This document shows, one piece after another, positions 50,480 to 58,806 of a DNA stretch of 64,000 nt. This DNA comes from Micromonospora_G sp044901685. GTDB lineage: Bacteria > Actinomycetota > Actinomycetes > Mycobacteriales > Micromonosporaceae. Under the pieces are notes generated by a model. That model searched no databases. It had not been told where the DNA came from and worked only from the letters and a program-made list of their open reading frames with translations. How positions within the stretch are numbered: the stretch's first letter is position 1; the number at the start of each line of letters is the position of its first letter. Made by a program: the position numbers and the translations under genes. Where the stretch lies: the NCBI RefSeq assembly GCF_044901685.1, contig NZ_JBJDPS010000001.1, positions 620,001-684,000 of the forward strand, in the 5' to 3' direction.

Positions 50480-50584
50480 CAGGACCTCCGCCCGCTGACC
50501 CAGGTTGCCCCGGTCCCGTCCAGCGTACCGGCGGTGCCCGGTCCACAGGGGACGCGCGTGGGCGCCGAGGCCCTCGGGACGGGG

Positions 50585-52762
50585 TCAGGCGAGCAGCCGG
50601 GCGGCGTCCTCGGCGCGACCGTCGTCGTGTGCCGCGAGCGCCTCGGCGAAGACGTCGGCCGGCAGGACGCGTACGCCCAGCTCCTCGGCCTTGGTCGCCT
50701 TGGAGCCGGCGCCCTCGCCGACCACCACCAGGTCGGTGCGCTTCGAGACCGAACCCGAGGACTTGCCGCCGAGCCGTTCGACCGCCTCGTTGCCCTCGTT
50801 GCGGGACAGGCCGGGCACCGAACCGGTGACCACCACGGTCATCGGCGTGCCGTCGGGCCGCCGCAACGGCAGGGCCGGTCCCACCGGGTCGGCGCCGGTG
50901 GTGGCGGCGCCTTCGGCGTCCTCCTCGACCGGGGCGACCCTGGCCGGCCGACCCGGCTCGGTCATGTTGACCCCCCGGGCGGCCAGCTTGTCGATCACCG
51001 GTGCCAGCTCGACCAGCTCGGCGGCGATGGTCACCGCCCGTTCCGGGCCGACCCCCTCGACCTCCTGGAGCGCCTCGACGTCCGCCTGGCGCAGCGCCGC
51101 CATCTCACCGAAGTGCCGGGCCAGCCGCCGGGACATCGACCGGCCGGTCATCCGGACGCCGAGACCGGTCAGCACCCGGGACAGCGGCTGCCGTTTGGAC
51201 CGCTCGATGTTCGCCACCAGCTTTGTCGCGGAGGTCTCGCCCATCCGGTCCAGCTTCGCCAGGGTCGCCACGTCCAGGTCGTAGAGATCGGCCGGGTCCG
51301 TCACCAGACCCGCCGCCACCACCGCGTTGATGATTTTGTCGCCGACGCCCTCGATGTCCATCGAGTCGCGGGCGGCGAAGTAGGCCAGCGACTCGGCGGC
51401 ACCGCAGGCCCGGCCGAGGGTGCACCGCCACCGCTTCTGGGACCGGTCGATCTCGCCGCCGCACCGGGGGCAGAGCGCCGGAGGCTCGAACGGCACCGAA
51501 TCCGCCGGCCGTTCGTCGAGCTTGGCCCCGGTCACCTCGGGGATCACCTCGCCGGCCCGCCGGACGAACACCGTGTCGCCGGCCCGTACGTTGCGCCGGA
51601 CCAGATCGTCGAAGTTGTGCAGCGTCGCCGACGTGACGACCACCCCGCCCACCTGCACCGGTGCCAGCACCGCGACCGGGGTGATCAAGCCGGTGCGGCC
51701 GACCTGCACGTCGATCCGGAGCAGCGTCGTGGTGCGAGTGTCGGCCGGGAACTTGTACGCGATGCCCCAGCGCGGCGCCCGGCTGGAGAAGCCGGCCAAC
51801 TCCCGGTCGGCGGAGGCGTCTGCCTTGATCACCGCCCCGTCGACGGCGAACCCGAGCTGCCCCCGCCGCGCGTTGAGCGCCTCGACCGCCGTGAACGCCT
51901 CCTCGACCGTGGCGCAGACCGGCATGCCGGCCGGGGAACCCGCGGTCGTGGCGACACCGAGGCCGCCGACGTAGACCATCTCGGCCGAGTGCAGACCGGT
52001 TGCGGTGGTCCCGTCGCCGCCCAGTGTTCCGTACGCGTAGAAGGAGAGCGGCACCTCGTAGGCCCGGTCCTGGGCGCGCAGGCTGCCCGCCGCCGCGCTG
52101 CGCGGGTTGGCGAAGGCCGGCTCGCCGTGCCCGGTCCGCAACTCGTTGGCGCGCTCGAAGTCGGCGTCGGTCATGAAGACCTCGCCCCGGATCTCGAGCG
52201 TGACCGGCTCGGCGAGCTGCTGCGGCAACCCCACGACCAGACGCGCCTGGGTGGTGACGTCCTCGCCGGCACGCCCGTCGCCCCGGGTGGCGAGCTGGAC
52301 CAGCCGGCCCTGTACGTACCGCGCGGAGATCGCCAGGCCGTCGATCTTCGGCTCGACGGTGAAGCCGGCCGCCGGGCGGCCGAGCAGCTTCTCCAGCCGG
52401 GCCGCCCAACCGCGCAACTCGTCCGGGCCGAAGACGTTGTCGAGGCTCAGCATCGGCACCGTGTGTTCGACGTCCCCGCCGATGTCGACCCCCGCCGCGA
52501 CCGACCCGGTCGGCGAGTCGTCGGCCCGCCACTGCGGCCGGGCCGACTCGGTGGCGCTCACCCGGGCCATCAACGCGTCGTAGCTGGCGTCGTCCATGGT
52601 CAGGTCGGTGCCGGTGTAGTAGGAGACCGCGGCGGACCGGATCGCGGTGATCGCCGCCCGGTAGTCCTCGACGGTCTCGAACGCGTCCGCGTGGCCCGCG
52701 TCGACCACCGGGTCGACGGTGTCGATCAGCTCGGCCACCTGCTCGGCACCGGAACCAGCCAT
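50585..52762 (-). CDS. ligA: NAD-dependent DNA ligase
   Basis: The 725-residue protein has the LigA layout: domain Ia, the adenylation domain with motif I VEPKIDGLAISARY (the lysine that takes AMP), the OB-fold (GRTGLITPVAVLAPVQVGGV), a zinc finger (CPRCGGEIDRSQKRWRC, then C in LGRACGAAE), a helix-hairpin-helix array, and a C-terminal BRCT domain (TVVVTGSVPGLSRNEGNEAV). It seals nicks in DNA. The motif I flank EPKIDG rather than the common ELKIDG suggests it may be a second LigA paralogue, which cannot be told from the window. Confidence 0.92.
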   Translation of the reverse strand: MAGSGAEQVAELIDTVDPVVDAGHADAFETVEDYRAAITAIRSAAVSYYTGTDLTMDDASYDALMARVSATESARPQWRADDSPTGSVAAGVDIGGDVEHTVPMLSLDNVFGPDELRGWAARLEKLLGRPAAGFTVEPKIDGLAISARYVQGRLVQLATRGDGRAGEDVTTQARLVVGLPQQLAEPVTLEIRGEVFMTDADFERANELRTGHGEPAFANPRSAAAGSLRAQDRAYEVPLSFYAYGTLGGDGTTATGLHSAEMVYVGGLGVATTAGSPAGMPVCATVEEAFTAVEALNARRGQLGFAVDGAVIKADASADRELAGFSSRAPRWGIAYKFPADTRTTTLLRIDVQVGRTGLITPVAVLAPVQVGGVVVTSATLHNFDDLVRRNVRAGDTVFVRRAGEVIPEVTGAKLDERPADSVPFEPPALCPRCGGEIDRSQKRWRCTLGRACGAAESLAYFAARDSMDIEGVGDKIINAVVAAGLVTDPADLYDLDVATLAKLDRMGETSATKLVANIERSKRQPLSRVLTGLGVRMTGRSMSRRLARHFGEMAALRQADVEALQEVEGVGPERAVTIAAELVELAPVIDKLAARGVNMTEPGRPARVAPVEEDAEGAATTGADPVGPALPLRRPDGTPMTVVVTGSVPGLSRNEGNEAVERLGGKSSGSVSKRTDLVVVGEGAGSKATKAEELGVRVLPADVFAEALAAHDDGRAEDAARLLA

Positions 52763-52877
52763 CTCCCGAACCCCATCCCCGTCCCGGCCGGAGCGCCCCG
52801 CGCGCCCGGCTCACACACACCGCCCACCGGCAACGCCCGTGGGCTTCCGGTGGAATCGTCGGCAAGCCTAGGACCGG

Positions 52878-52943
52878 GGTACGACAGGGTCGCCGCACCA
52901 GGTCGACCCGGGTACGACAGGGTCACGGCACCAGGTGGACCCG
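52878..52943. repeat. 33-bp tandem repeat at acVLRF1 3' end, 2 copies
   Basis: Copies at 52878-52910 and 52911-52943, both starting GGTACGACAGGGTC and ending GACCCG. The second contains the stop codon of the acVLRF1 gene (52923-52925). The unit is a multiple of three. Confidence 0.85.
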
Positions 52944-53630
52944 GACCCGTCGGGCGGCGACGACCGCCTCCTCGAGTACGGCCAGCCGGGGTTCGACCGA
53001 CTCGACCAGGTGGGGATGGCGTACCCGGGCCAGCGGTGCCAGCCGCCGGTCGGTCAGCACCACGTCGATCATCGACCGGTCCCCGCCGCAGACCAGGGCG
53101 GTTACCGCCGCGTCCGGGTCGGCGGCGACACCGGGCGCGTAGGGCAGCAGCACCCGGGCGGTGATCTCGGTCGCCCGGTCGGTGGCCGCCTGCGCCTGGT
53201 TCGCTCGGCGACGCGCGAAGCGCTGCTGGGACGAGCCGCCGGCCGCCGTACGGCCCTGCACGTAGAAGCGTTGGACCTTCGAGACGGTCACCGTCGTACC
53301 GTCCGCGACACCCACCGCGACGGCACCCTTACGGGCCAGCAGTACGGCGACCCGGGGCGGCCGGACGACGCCGGTCAGCAGCGCGTCGACGTCGCCCACG
53401 TCGTCCAGTCCCGGCGGCGGGTACAGGGTGGCGGTGTCCCCGTTGCTGGCCCCGGTCAGGACGAGGCCCTGCTCGGTGGCGCCGTCGTGCCGGCCGTAGA
53501 AGCCGTCGAGCCAGGCCGGCAGCCGTTCGGGCGAGACCTCCACCCAGCGACCGCCACCCGCCGCCGGCCGGGCCCTGGCCACGTGTGTGCCGCTCGTCGG
53601 CACCGGCCGGTTCGCGCGTGACATGCTCAC
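52923..53630 (-). CDS. acVLRF1-type peptidyl-tRNA hydrolase
   Basis: The 235-residue protein matches the actinobacterial Vms1-like release factor 1 family: a catalytic-domain loop GRTAAGGSSQQRFARRRANQ (about residues 130-150) that replaces the GGQ-type loop of release factors, and preceding DVDALLTGVVRPPRVAVLLA. Known relatives cut peptidyl-tRNA on stalled or dissociated large ribosomal subunits. The start may be GTG 53630 or ATG 53624. It follows LigA in orientation, separated by 160 bases with a tandem repeat. Confidence 0.85.
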   Translation of the reverse strand: MSMSRANRPVPTSGTHVARARPAAGGGRWVEVSPERLPAWLDGFYGRHDGATEQGLVLTGASNGDTATLYPPPGLDDVGDVDALLTGVVRPPRVAVLLARKGAVAVGVADGTTVTVSKVQRFYVQGRTAAGGSSQQRFARRRANQAQAATDRATEITARVLLPYAPGVAADPDAAVTALVCGGDRSMIDVVLTDRRLAPLARVRHPHLVESVEPRLAVLEEAVVAARRVRVHLVP

Positions 53631-53700
53631 GCCCTACATTCTTCCGCGATCCAGGGGCAGGTCGCGCGGGTACGGTCCGCCTCCGTGCCCGGTCGGGAGG

Positions 53701-54273
53701 TCAGGCGGGTCCGCCCGGGGGCTGGCCGGACCGGAAGGCGCGCTCGATCCGGTTGCCGAGCACGTCGCCGTCGGCGATCTGGGTGTTGAACCGGATGGTC
53801 CGGCCCTCGCGTCGCTTCACCACGTACCGGCAGTCGATGCCGAGCGTCTGGCGCCAGCCCTCCCGTGCCTCGCCGACCCTGCGGACCGAGGTGATCCCGG
53901 ACCACTCGACGACGTCCTCCACTCCACGGCGGAGGTGGACGAAGCCGCGCTCGTACTCGTCGAACCGCTCGCCCCGGGTGGCGATCGCGTGTCCCAGCCG
54001 CCAGCACGCGAAGGCGGCGAGGATCAGCCCACCGAAGAGCGGAAACGAGGTGAGCGCGTTGGTCATTGGATTGCCCGGATTGCCGCCCTGCGAGCTGATC
54101 TGCTCCTGCCGGGCCTGGAAGATCGGAATGCCGATCAGGGCGCTCAGCAAGCCCACCACGAGCATGCCGATCGCGGTGGTCAGCCGCCGACGGTCGTTGG
54201 CGCGGTACGACCGCACGAATCCACTCAACCGGTCGTGGCTCCGGTGTTCGCTCGTGTCGCTCACGGCACACAT
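53701..54273 (-). CDS. Membrane protein of unknown function (DUF6585-like)
   Basis: The 190-residue protein has two membrane segments (AIGMLVVGLLSALIGIPIFQ near residue 33 and PLFGGLILAAFACWRLGHAI) and a following soluble domain with RFDEYERGFVHLRRGVEDVV. This layout, an ER..GF/L..RG block after two helices, resembles PH-like small membrane proteins such as DUF6585, but the match is only by pattern. The start may be ATG 54273 or GTG 54264. Confidence 0.6.
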   Translation of the reverse strand: MCAVSDTSEHRSHDRLSGFVRSYRANDRRRLTTAIGMLVVGLLSALIGIPIFQARQEQISSQGGNPGNPMTNALTSFPLFGGLILAAFACWRLGHAIATRGERFDEYERGFVHLRRGVEDVVEWSGITSVRRVGEAREGWRQTLGIDCRYVVKRREGRTIRFNTQIADGDVLGNRIERAFRSGQPPGGPA

Positions 54274-54457
54274 GGTACTGACGACATCAACCCCCATCGA
54301 CGCTCCAATGTGCACCGGGATACCCGAGCGCCCAACGGTCCCGACCGGAGCACGGCCACGGGTGAACCGCGACGGACGGCGTACGTAGTAGGGGTCCCGG
54401 CCGGGCGCTGGTCAGCGCGGTGGTGAGCGGGTCGGTACGGTGAGGAGAGGTCCCACG

Positions 54458-55816
54458 GTGAGCGCTGGCGCCACGACGATACGGACACGGTACGGGTGGT
54501 CACGCGTGGCGAGGGTCGCCGTCGGTGTCACGGCCGCCGGGCTGCTCGTGCCGCTCGCGACCGTGCTGCCGCCGTCGGCCGCTGCCACCGCGACGGCCAC
54601 TGCCGCTGCCGCCGCGACGGCCACTGCCCCTGCCGCCGTGACGGCCACTGACACGACCGCTACCGCCACGCCGGGTCCGACCGCCGGGACGGACGGTGCC
54701 GGTTCCACCACCGGTCGCTACTACGTGGTCGGTCCGGGCGTCGGTGGACAGAAGGAGTTCCTGTACCAGATCGCGGCCCGGACCCTCGGTGACGGCAACC
54801 GGTTCCGGGAGATATTCGAGTTGAACCGGGACCGGCCACAGCCGGACGGCGGTCGGATGACCGACCCGACCGACCTGCGTGCCGGGTGGATCCTGGTGCT
54901 GCCGCCGGACGCCGAGGGCGCGGGGGTCCGGCACGGCACGCCACCCGACCCCGCCGGCTGGGCCAGCGCTCCGCCCTCGGCGGCCCCGGTCGGCGCAGGG
55001 AAGGCCGAGCCGTCCGGGAACGGGTTCGGCGGGTACCTGCTCCGGCTCGGCGCGTTCGGACTCATGGTGCTGCTGCTGGCGGTGGCGCTGACCGTACTGC
55101 GGCGCCGGGCTCAGCCCGCGTCGCCCGTCGGGCCGCCCGCGCCCGCCGAGATCACGGCACCGGCGGCACCGACCGACGCACCCGGACCCTCGGCGATCGG
55201 CGCCGTGCCGGCGGCGCGGGGGAGTGAGCCGGTGGAGCTGCGGGCGGAGCTGGGACAGGGCGCGGACCGGGTCGAGGTGCGCCTGACCGGTGCCGGGCGG
55301 GAGCGGGACGTGCCGGCGTACGGCTGGTTGCCCGAGGGTGAGCGGCTGCCCGGCGCCACGTTGCCGGTCCTCCTCGGTGAGCGGGACGGGCGACGGCTCT
55401 GGGTGGACCTGGCCCGTACCCCGGACCTGCTCACCATCACCGGCGACCCGGCCGGCTGCCGCCGTCGGGCAGTGGGTCTCGTGGAACAACTGCGCGCCGC
55501 CGACATCGAGGTGACCGTGGTCGGCCAGGTCCTCGGTGACGCCCTTCCGCCCGGCTGCCGGCGGATCGACAGGTTCCCGTCCCCGGACAGCGCGGGCGGT
55601 GCGGGGACGGGTCCCGGGATCGTGGTCACCGGCGGGCTGCGCGGTGCGGACCTGCGGGCGGCCCGGCGGATCGCCGCCGACAGCGCCGGTCGGACGGTGC
55701 CGGTGCTGGTCGGCAGGGTGCTCCGGGCCCGCTGGTCACTCGCCGTCGGCCCGTCCGCCGGGGAACCGGCCCCGCCACCGCCCGCCGCCGGGCCGGTGGA
55801 GTCCGAACGAGTTTGA
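54458..55816 (+). CDS. LysM-like membrane protein of type VII secretion locus
   Basis: The 452-residue protein has a hydrophobic segment (VGVTAAGLLVPLATVL), an Ala-Thr-rich low-complexity linker (about residues 42-80), a LysM-like module (RYYVVGPGVGGQKEFLYQIA, then FREIFELNRDRPQPDGG and WILVLPPDAEG, about 86-150), a second membrane segment (LLRLGAFGLMVLLLAVALTV, about 190-212), and a C-terminal domain of about 240 residues (RDVPAYGWLPEGERLPGA, LLTITGDPAGCRRRAVGLVE) that I do not recognise. The LysM-like module suggests contact with the cell wall. The same module recurs in the next gene, so these two work together with the secretion genes downstream. GAGGAGAGG precedes the GTG. Confidence 0.7.
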   Translation: MSAGATTIRTRYGWSRVARVAVGVTAAGLLVPLATVLPPSAAATATATAAAAATATAPAAVTATDTTATATPGPTAGTDGAGSTTGRYYVVGPGVGGQKEFLYQIAARTLGDGNRFREIFELNRDRPQPDGGRMTDPTDLRAGWILVLPPDAEGAGVRHGTPPDPAGWASAPPSAAPVGAGKAEPSGNGFGGYLLRLGAFGLMVLLLAVALTVLRRRAQPASPVGPPAPAEITAPAAPTDAPGPSAIGAVPAARGSEPVELRAELGQGADRVEVRLTGAGRERDVPAYGWLPEGERLPGATLPVLLGERDGRRLWVDLARTPDLLTITGDPAGCRRRAVGLVEQLRAADIEVTVVGQVLGDALPPGCRRIDRFPSPDSAGGAGTGPGIVVTGGLRGADLRAARRIAADSAGRTVPVLVGRVLRARWSLAVGPSAGEPAPPPPAAGPVESERV

Positions 55817-55904
55817 ACCGGAGTGGCCACGCCGTCGTAGTGCGGTCCGGCGCCGGTCGGCGCGGCGATGCGGAGATCCGCGGACGAGGCGAAGGAGAGT
55901 GCCG

Positions 55905-57575
55905 GTGACGGTGCGACGGCGACCCTCGATCTGGCGGTGGTGGTACCTGGTCGTCACGGTGCTGGCGGCGCAGGTGGCACTGCCGGCCGGTGCGCTCGCC
56001 GCCCCGCCCGGTGCCGGCGAGAGTTACCTCAAGTACTACGTCGTCACCTCGTCCTACCAGGGCGAACCGGAGAACCTCGCCCGGATCAGCCGCCGGTTCC
56101 TCGGCACGGCGGACCGGGCCGACGACATCTTCGACCTCAACGTCGGTCGTCGGCAGGCCGATGGTGGAGCGCTGGCCGACCCGGCCGCGCTCCGCCCCGG
56201 TTGGCTGATCGTGCTTCCCTGGGACGCCGTAGGCGAGGGGGTCCGCAACGGTCTGCTCTCCGCCGCCCAACTCGGCGCCGGCCCCGGTTCCGGGCCGCCG
56301 GGCGGCTCGACCACCGGTACCGCCGTCGCGCCGCCGGCCCCCGCCGGCAACACCGGGGCCGGTGTCAGGTGCGGGGCCGCCACCGCCGTCACCACCACCG
56401 CCGTCACCACCGCCGGCTCCGACTGGGCGATCCGGCGGATGGACCCGCAGCGGGCCTGGCAACGTGGCGAGGGCGACGGTGTCATGGTTGCCGTGGTCGA
56501 CTCCGGTGTGGACGGCGCCCTGCGCCAACTCGCCGGTCGGGTCGCCGTCGGGGTCGACATCACCGCCGGCAGTGCCCGGGGCGACTCGGACTGCCTCGGC
56601 TCCGGCACGGCGATGGCCGGCATCATCGCCGGCCGGTCGGTCCGGCCGGGCGATGCCGGCGGGATGGCCCCGGCCGCCACCGTGCTACCGGTACGGGTGG
56701 TCGGCGCCACCGGACCGGCGCGCTCCACCGACGTGGAGACCGGAATCCAGGTCGCGGTCTCGGCCGGAGCCCGGGTGATCGCCCTCGGCGACCACGTCAC
56801 GCTGGACGACCCGGTGGTGGCGAAGGCGGTCTCCGCCGCGCTGAGCCACGACGTGGTCGTGGTCGCCGGGGCGACGGTCACGGCACCCACCGGCACCGGC
56901 GCCACCTCTCCACCGACCGAGCCGGCGCCCGCCGCCGACGCGGCACTGTTGCGGGTCGGTGGCGTCGGCGCGGACGGCCGCCCCGCCGCCGGCTACCGGC
57001 CCGGGGCGGTGCACCTGGTCGCCCCCGGGGTCGACGTGGCGAGCCTCGCCGCCGGTACGGGCGCCGTACGGGCCGGCAGCGGCACCCCGTACGCGGTCGC
57101 GTTTGTCGCCGGCACGGTGGCGCTGGTCCGGGCGGCCTTCCCGAACCTGGGCGCCGCGCAGGTCGCGTACCGGATCAGGGCGACCGCCGAGCGGACCGGC
57201 ACCGGCGGTCCCGATCCGTCGACCGGGTGGGGGATGGTCGACCCCGGGGCGGCGGTCACCGCCGTGCTGCCCGAGGAGGGACGGCCCGCCGCCCCGGCCC
57301 CGGAGCCCGGTGGTCCGGGCCCGGTCCGGGTGGCCGTTGTTGTCGTGCTGGTGCTGCTGCTCGCCGTGGCCGCCGCGCTGCTCGCCCGCCGGGCCCGCCG
57401 TACCCGGGTGATCAGCGCGGTGCCGGTGACCGTTCCGTTGGTCGGCGCCGCCGCGTCGGTGCCGCTGCCGTCACCACCACCGGCGGGAACGTCGGCCCCG
57501 CTGCCGTCACCACCACCGGCGGGAACGTCAGCCCCGTCCGACGCCGGTGACGGGTCCGTCGGTACGCGGCCGTAG
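55905..57575 (+). CDS. Mycosin-like subtilase with LysM-like module, catalytically degenerate
   Basis: The 556-residue protein has a signal peptide, a LysM-like module (LKYYVVTSSYQGEPENLARI, then DDIFDLNVGRRQADGG and PGWLIVLPWDAVG, about 40-115), a subtilase domain and a C-terminal membrane segment (about 477-495) as in mycosins. The Asp motif VAVVDSGVDG (about 195) is present. The His motif, GHGT in active mycosins, reads DCLGSGTAMAG (about 228), so His is Ser. The oxyanion Asn region reads ARVIALGD. The Ser motif, GTSFAAPFVAG in active ones, reads SGTPYAVAFVAG (about 391), so Ser is Pro. It cannot be a normal serine protease. A 36-bp tandem repeat (57465-57536) encodes Pro-rich units near the C-terminus. 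GTG 55905 is chosen with GAAGGAGA upstream. Confidence 0.8.
   Translation: MTVRRRPSIWRWWYLVVTVLAAQVALPAGALAAPPGAGESYLKYYVVTSSYQGEPENLARISRRFLGTADRADDIFDLNVGRRQADGGALADPAALRPGWLIVLPWDAVGEGVRNGLLSAAQLGAGPGSGPPGGSTTGTAVAPPAPAGNTGAGVRCGAATAVTTTAVTTAGSDWAIRRMDPQRAWQRGEGDGVMVAVVDSGVDGALRQLAGRVAVGVDITAGSARGDSDCLGSGTAMAGIIAGRSVRPGDAGGMAPAATVLPVRVVGATGPARSTDVETGIQVAVSAGARVIALGDHVTLDDPVVAKAVSAALSHDVVVVAGATVTAPTGTGATSPPTEPAPAADAALLRVGGVGADGRPAAGYRPGAVHLVAPGVDVASLAAGTGAVRAGSGTPYAVAFVAGTVALVRAAFPNLGAAQVAYRIRATAERTGTGGPDPSTGWGMVDPGAAVTAVLPEEGRPAAPAPEPGGPGPVRVAVVVVLVLLLAVAAALLARRARRTRVISAVPVTVPLVGAAASVPLPSPPPAGTSAPLPSPPPAGTSAPSDAGDGSVGTRP
57465..57536 (+). repeat. 36-bp tandem repeat in mycosin-like gene
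   Basis: Two exact-length copies (57465-57500 and 57501-57536; one base differs) encode LPSPPPAGTSAP twice near the C-terminus of the first mycosin-like protein. In-frame length change would only alter the tail. Confidence 0.9.
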
Positions 57576-57597
57576 CCGGACGTCTGGGGAGAGTGCC

Positions 57598-58806
57598 ATG
57601 ACGACGCACCAGCGGGGACGGGCTTTCGCCCGGACGGTCGGGTCGACGACCTGCACCGTCCTGCTCGTGCTCGGCCTACCGGCCGGGGCCGGGTACGCCG
57701 CCGAGGAGCCGCCGACGCTGCCGGTGGTCACCAACACCTGCGTCGGTCCCTCCCCGGTGCCGTTCGCCGGGGTCCCGTGGCCGGTGGCCCGGCTGGCGCC
57801 GCAGTCGGTGTGGCCGCTGAGCCGGGGCGCCGGGGTGACGGTGGCGGTGATCGACACCGGGGTCAGCGCCGTCGCCGCCGGACTCGCCGGGGCGGTGCTG
57901 CCCGGTCGGGACGTGGTGGCGGGTGGGCGGGCCGACCGGGACTGCCGGGGGCGGGGGACCGCTTTGGCCGGCATCGTGGCGGCCCGCCCGGTCACCGGCA
58001 CCGGGGTGGTCGGGCTGGCGCCCGGGGTGACGGTGCTGCCCGTCCGGATCGTCGACGGCCAGGGGCGGTTGCGCCCGGAGTACCTGGCCGACGGTATCCG
58101 TACCGCCACCTCGGCCGGGGCGAAGGTGATCCTGGTCGGCACCGGGGTCGCCGGCGCCGACGCCAACCTGCGCGCCGCGGTGGAGGAGGCGGTGGCGCAC
58201 GACATCGTGCTCGTCGCGGCGACCAGTGACCAGCGGGGCGCGAACCAGCCCGGTCAGCCCGTGGTCTGGTACCCGGCCGGCTTCGAGCAGGTTGTCGCGG
58301 TCGGCGGAATCGACGCCGACGGCAAGCCGACCGAGCCGACGGTGGAGGAGTCCGGGGTCGACCTGGTCGCCCCGGGGGCCGAGGCGGTCGGTGTCGGGCC
58401 GAGCGGACCGGGCCACTACCGGGTCGGCGGTCCGGCCGTCGCCGCCGCGTACGTGGCCGGTGCGGCGGCACTGGTCCGGGCGTACCGGCCGGGGTTGACC
58501 GCCGACCAGGTGCGCCAGCGGTTGGAGTTGACCGCCGAACACCCGCCCGGGGCGGCGCGTACCCCGGCCCTGGGCGCCGGGACGGTCGACCCGTACGCCG
58601 CCGTCTCCGTGCTCGACCCGGGTCAGGCGGCGCTCCGGGTCGAGCCCCGGCCGGCACCGGCGGTGCTGCCGGTCGCGGCGGCGCCCGACCCGAGGGTCGC
58701 CCGCGCCGGCCTGGTGGGTGCCGCCGTCGGGGCCGGCACCCTGCTCGCCCTGGCCGCCGCGGTGACGGTCAGGGCCGGCCGGCGGCGTCGCTGGCGGGCA
58801 CGCTGA
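57598..58806 (+). CDS. Mycosin-like subtilase, catalytically degenerate
   Basis: The 402-residue protein has a signal peptide, a subtilase domain without the LysM-like module, and a C-terminal membrane segment (VGAAVGAGTLLALAAAVTV). The Asp motif VTVAVIDTGVS (about 85) is kept. The His motif reads DCRGRGTALAGI (about 115), with His replaced by Arg. The oxyanion Asn site reads AKVILVGTG. The Ser motif reads VGGPAVAAAYVAGAAALV (about 276), with Ser replaced by Ala. Mycosins normally stabilise the type VII membrane complex even without catalysis, so a structural role is plausible. GGGAGAG lies before the ATG. The 3' end overlaps the convergent EccC gene by 38 bases. Confidence 0.82.
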   Translation: MTTHQRGRAFARTVGSTTCTVLLVLGLPAGAGYAAEEPPTLPVVTNTCVGPSPVPFAGVPWPVARLAPQSVWPLSRGAGVTVAVIDTGVSAVAAGLAGAVLPGRDVVAGGRADRDCRGRGTALAGIVAARPVTGTGVVGLAPGVTVLPVRIVDGQGRLRPEYLADGIRTATSAGAKVILVGTGVAGADANLRAAVEEAVAHDIVLVAATSDQRGANQPGQPVVWYPAGFEQVVAVGGIDADGKPTEPTVEESGVDLVAPGAEAVGVGPSGPGHYRVGGPAVAAAYVAGAAALVRAYRPGLTADQVRQRLELTAEHPPGAARTPALGAGTVDPYAAVSVLDPGQAALRVEPRPAPAVLPVAAAPDPRVARAGLVGAAVGAGTLLALAAAVTVRAGRRRRWRAR

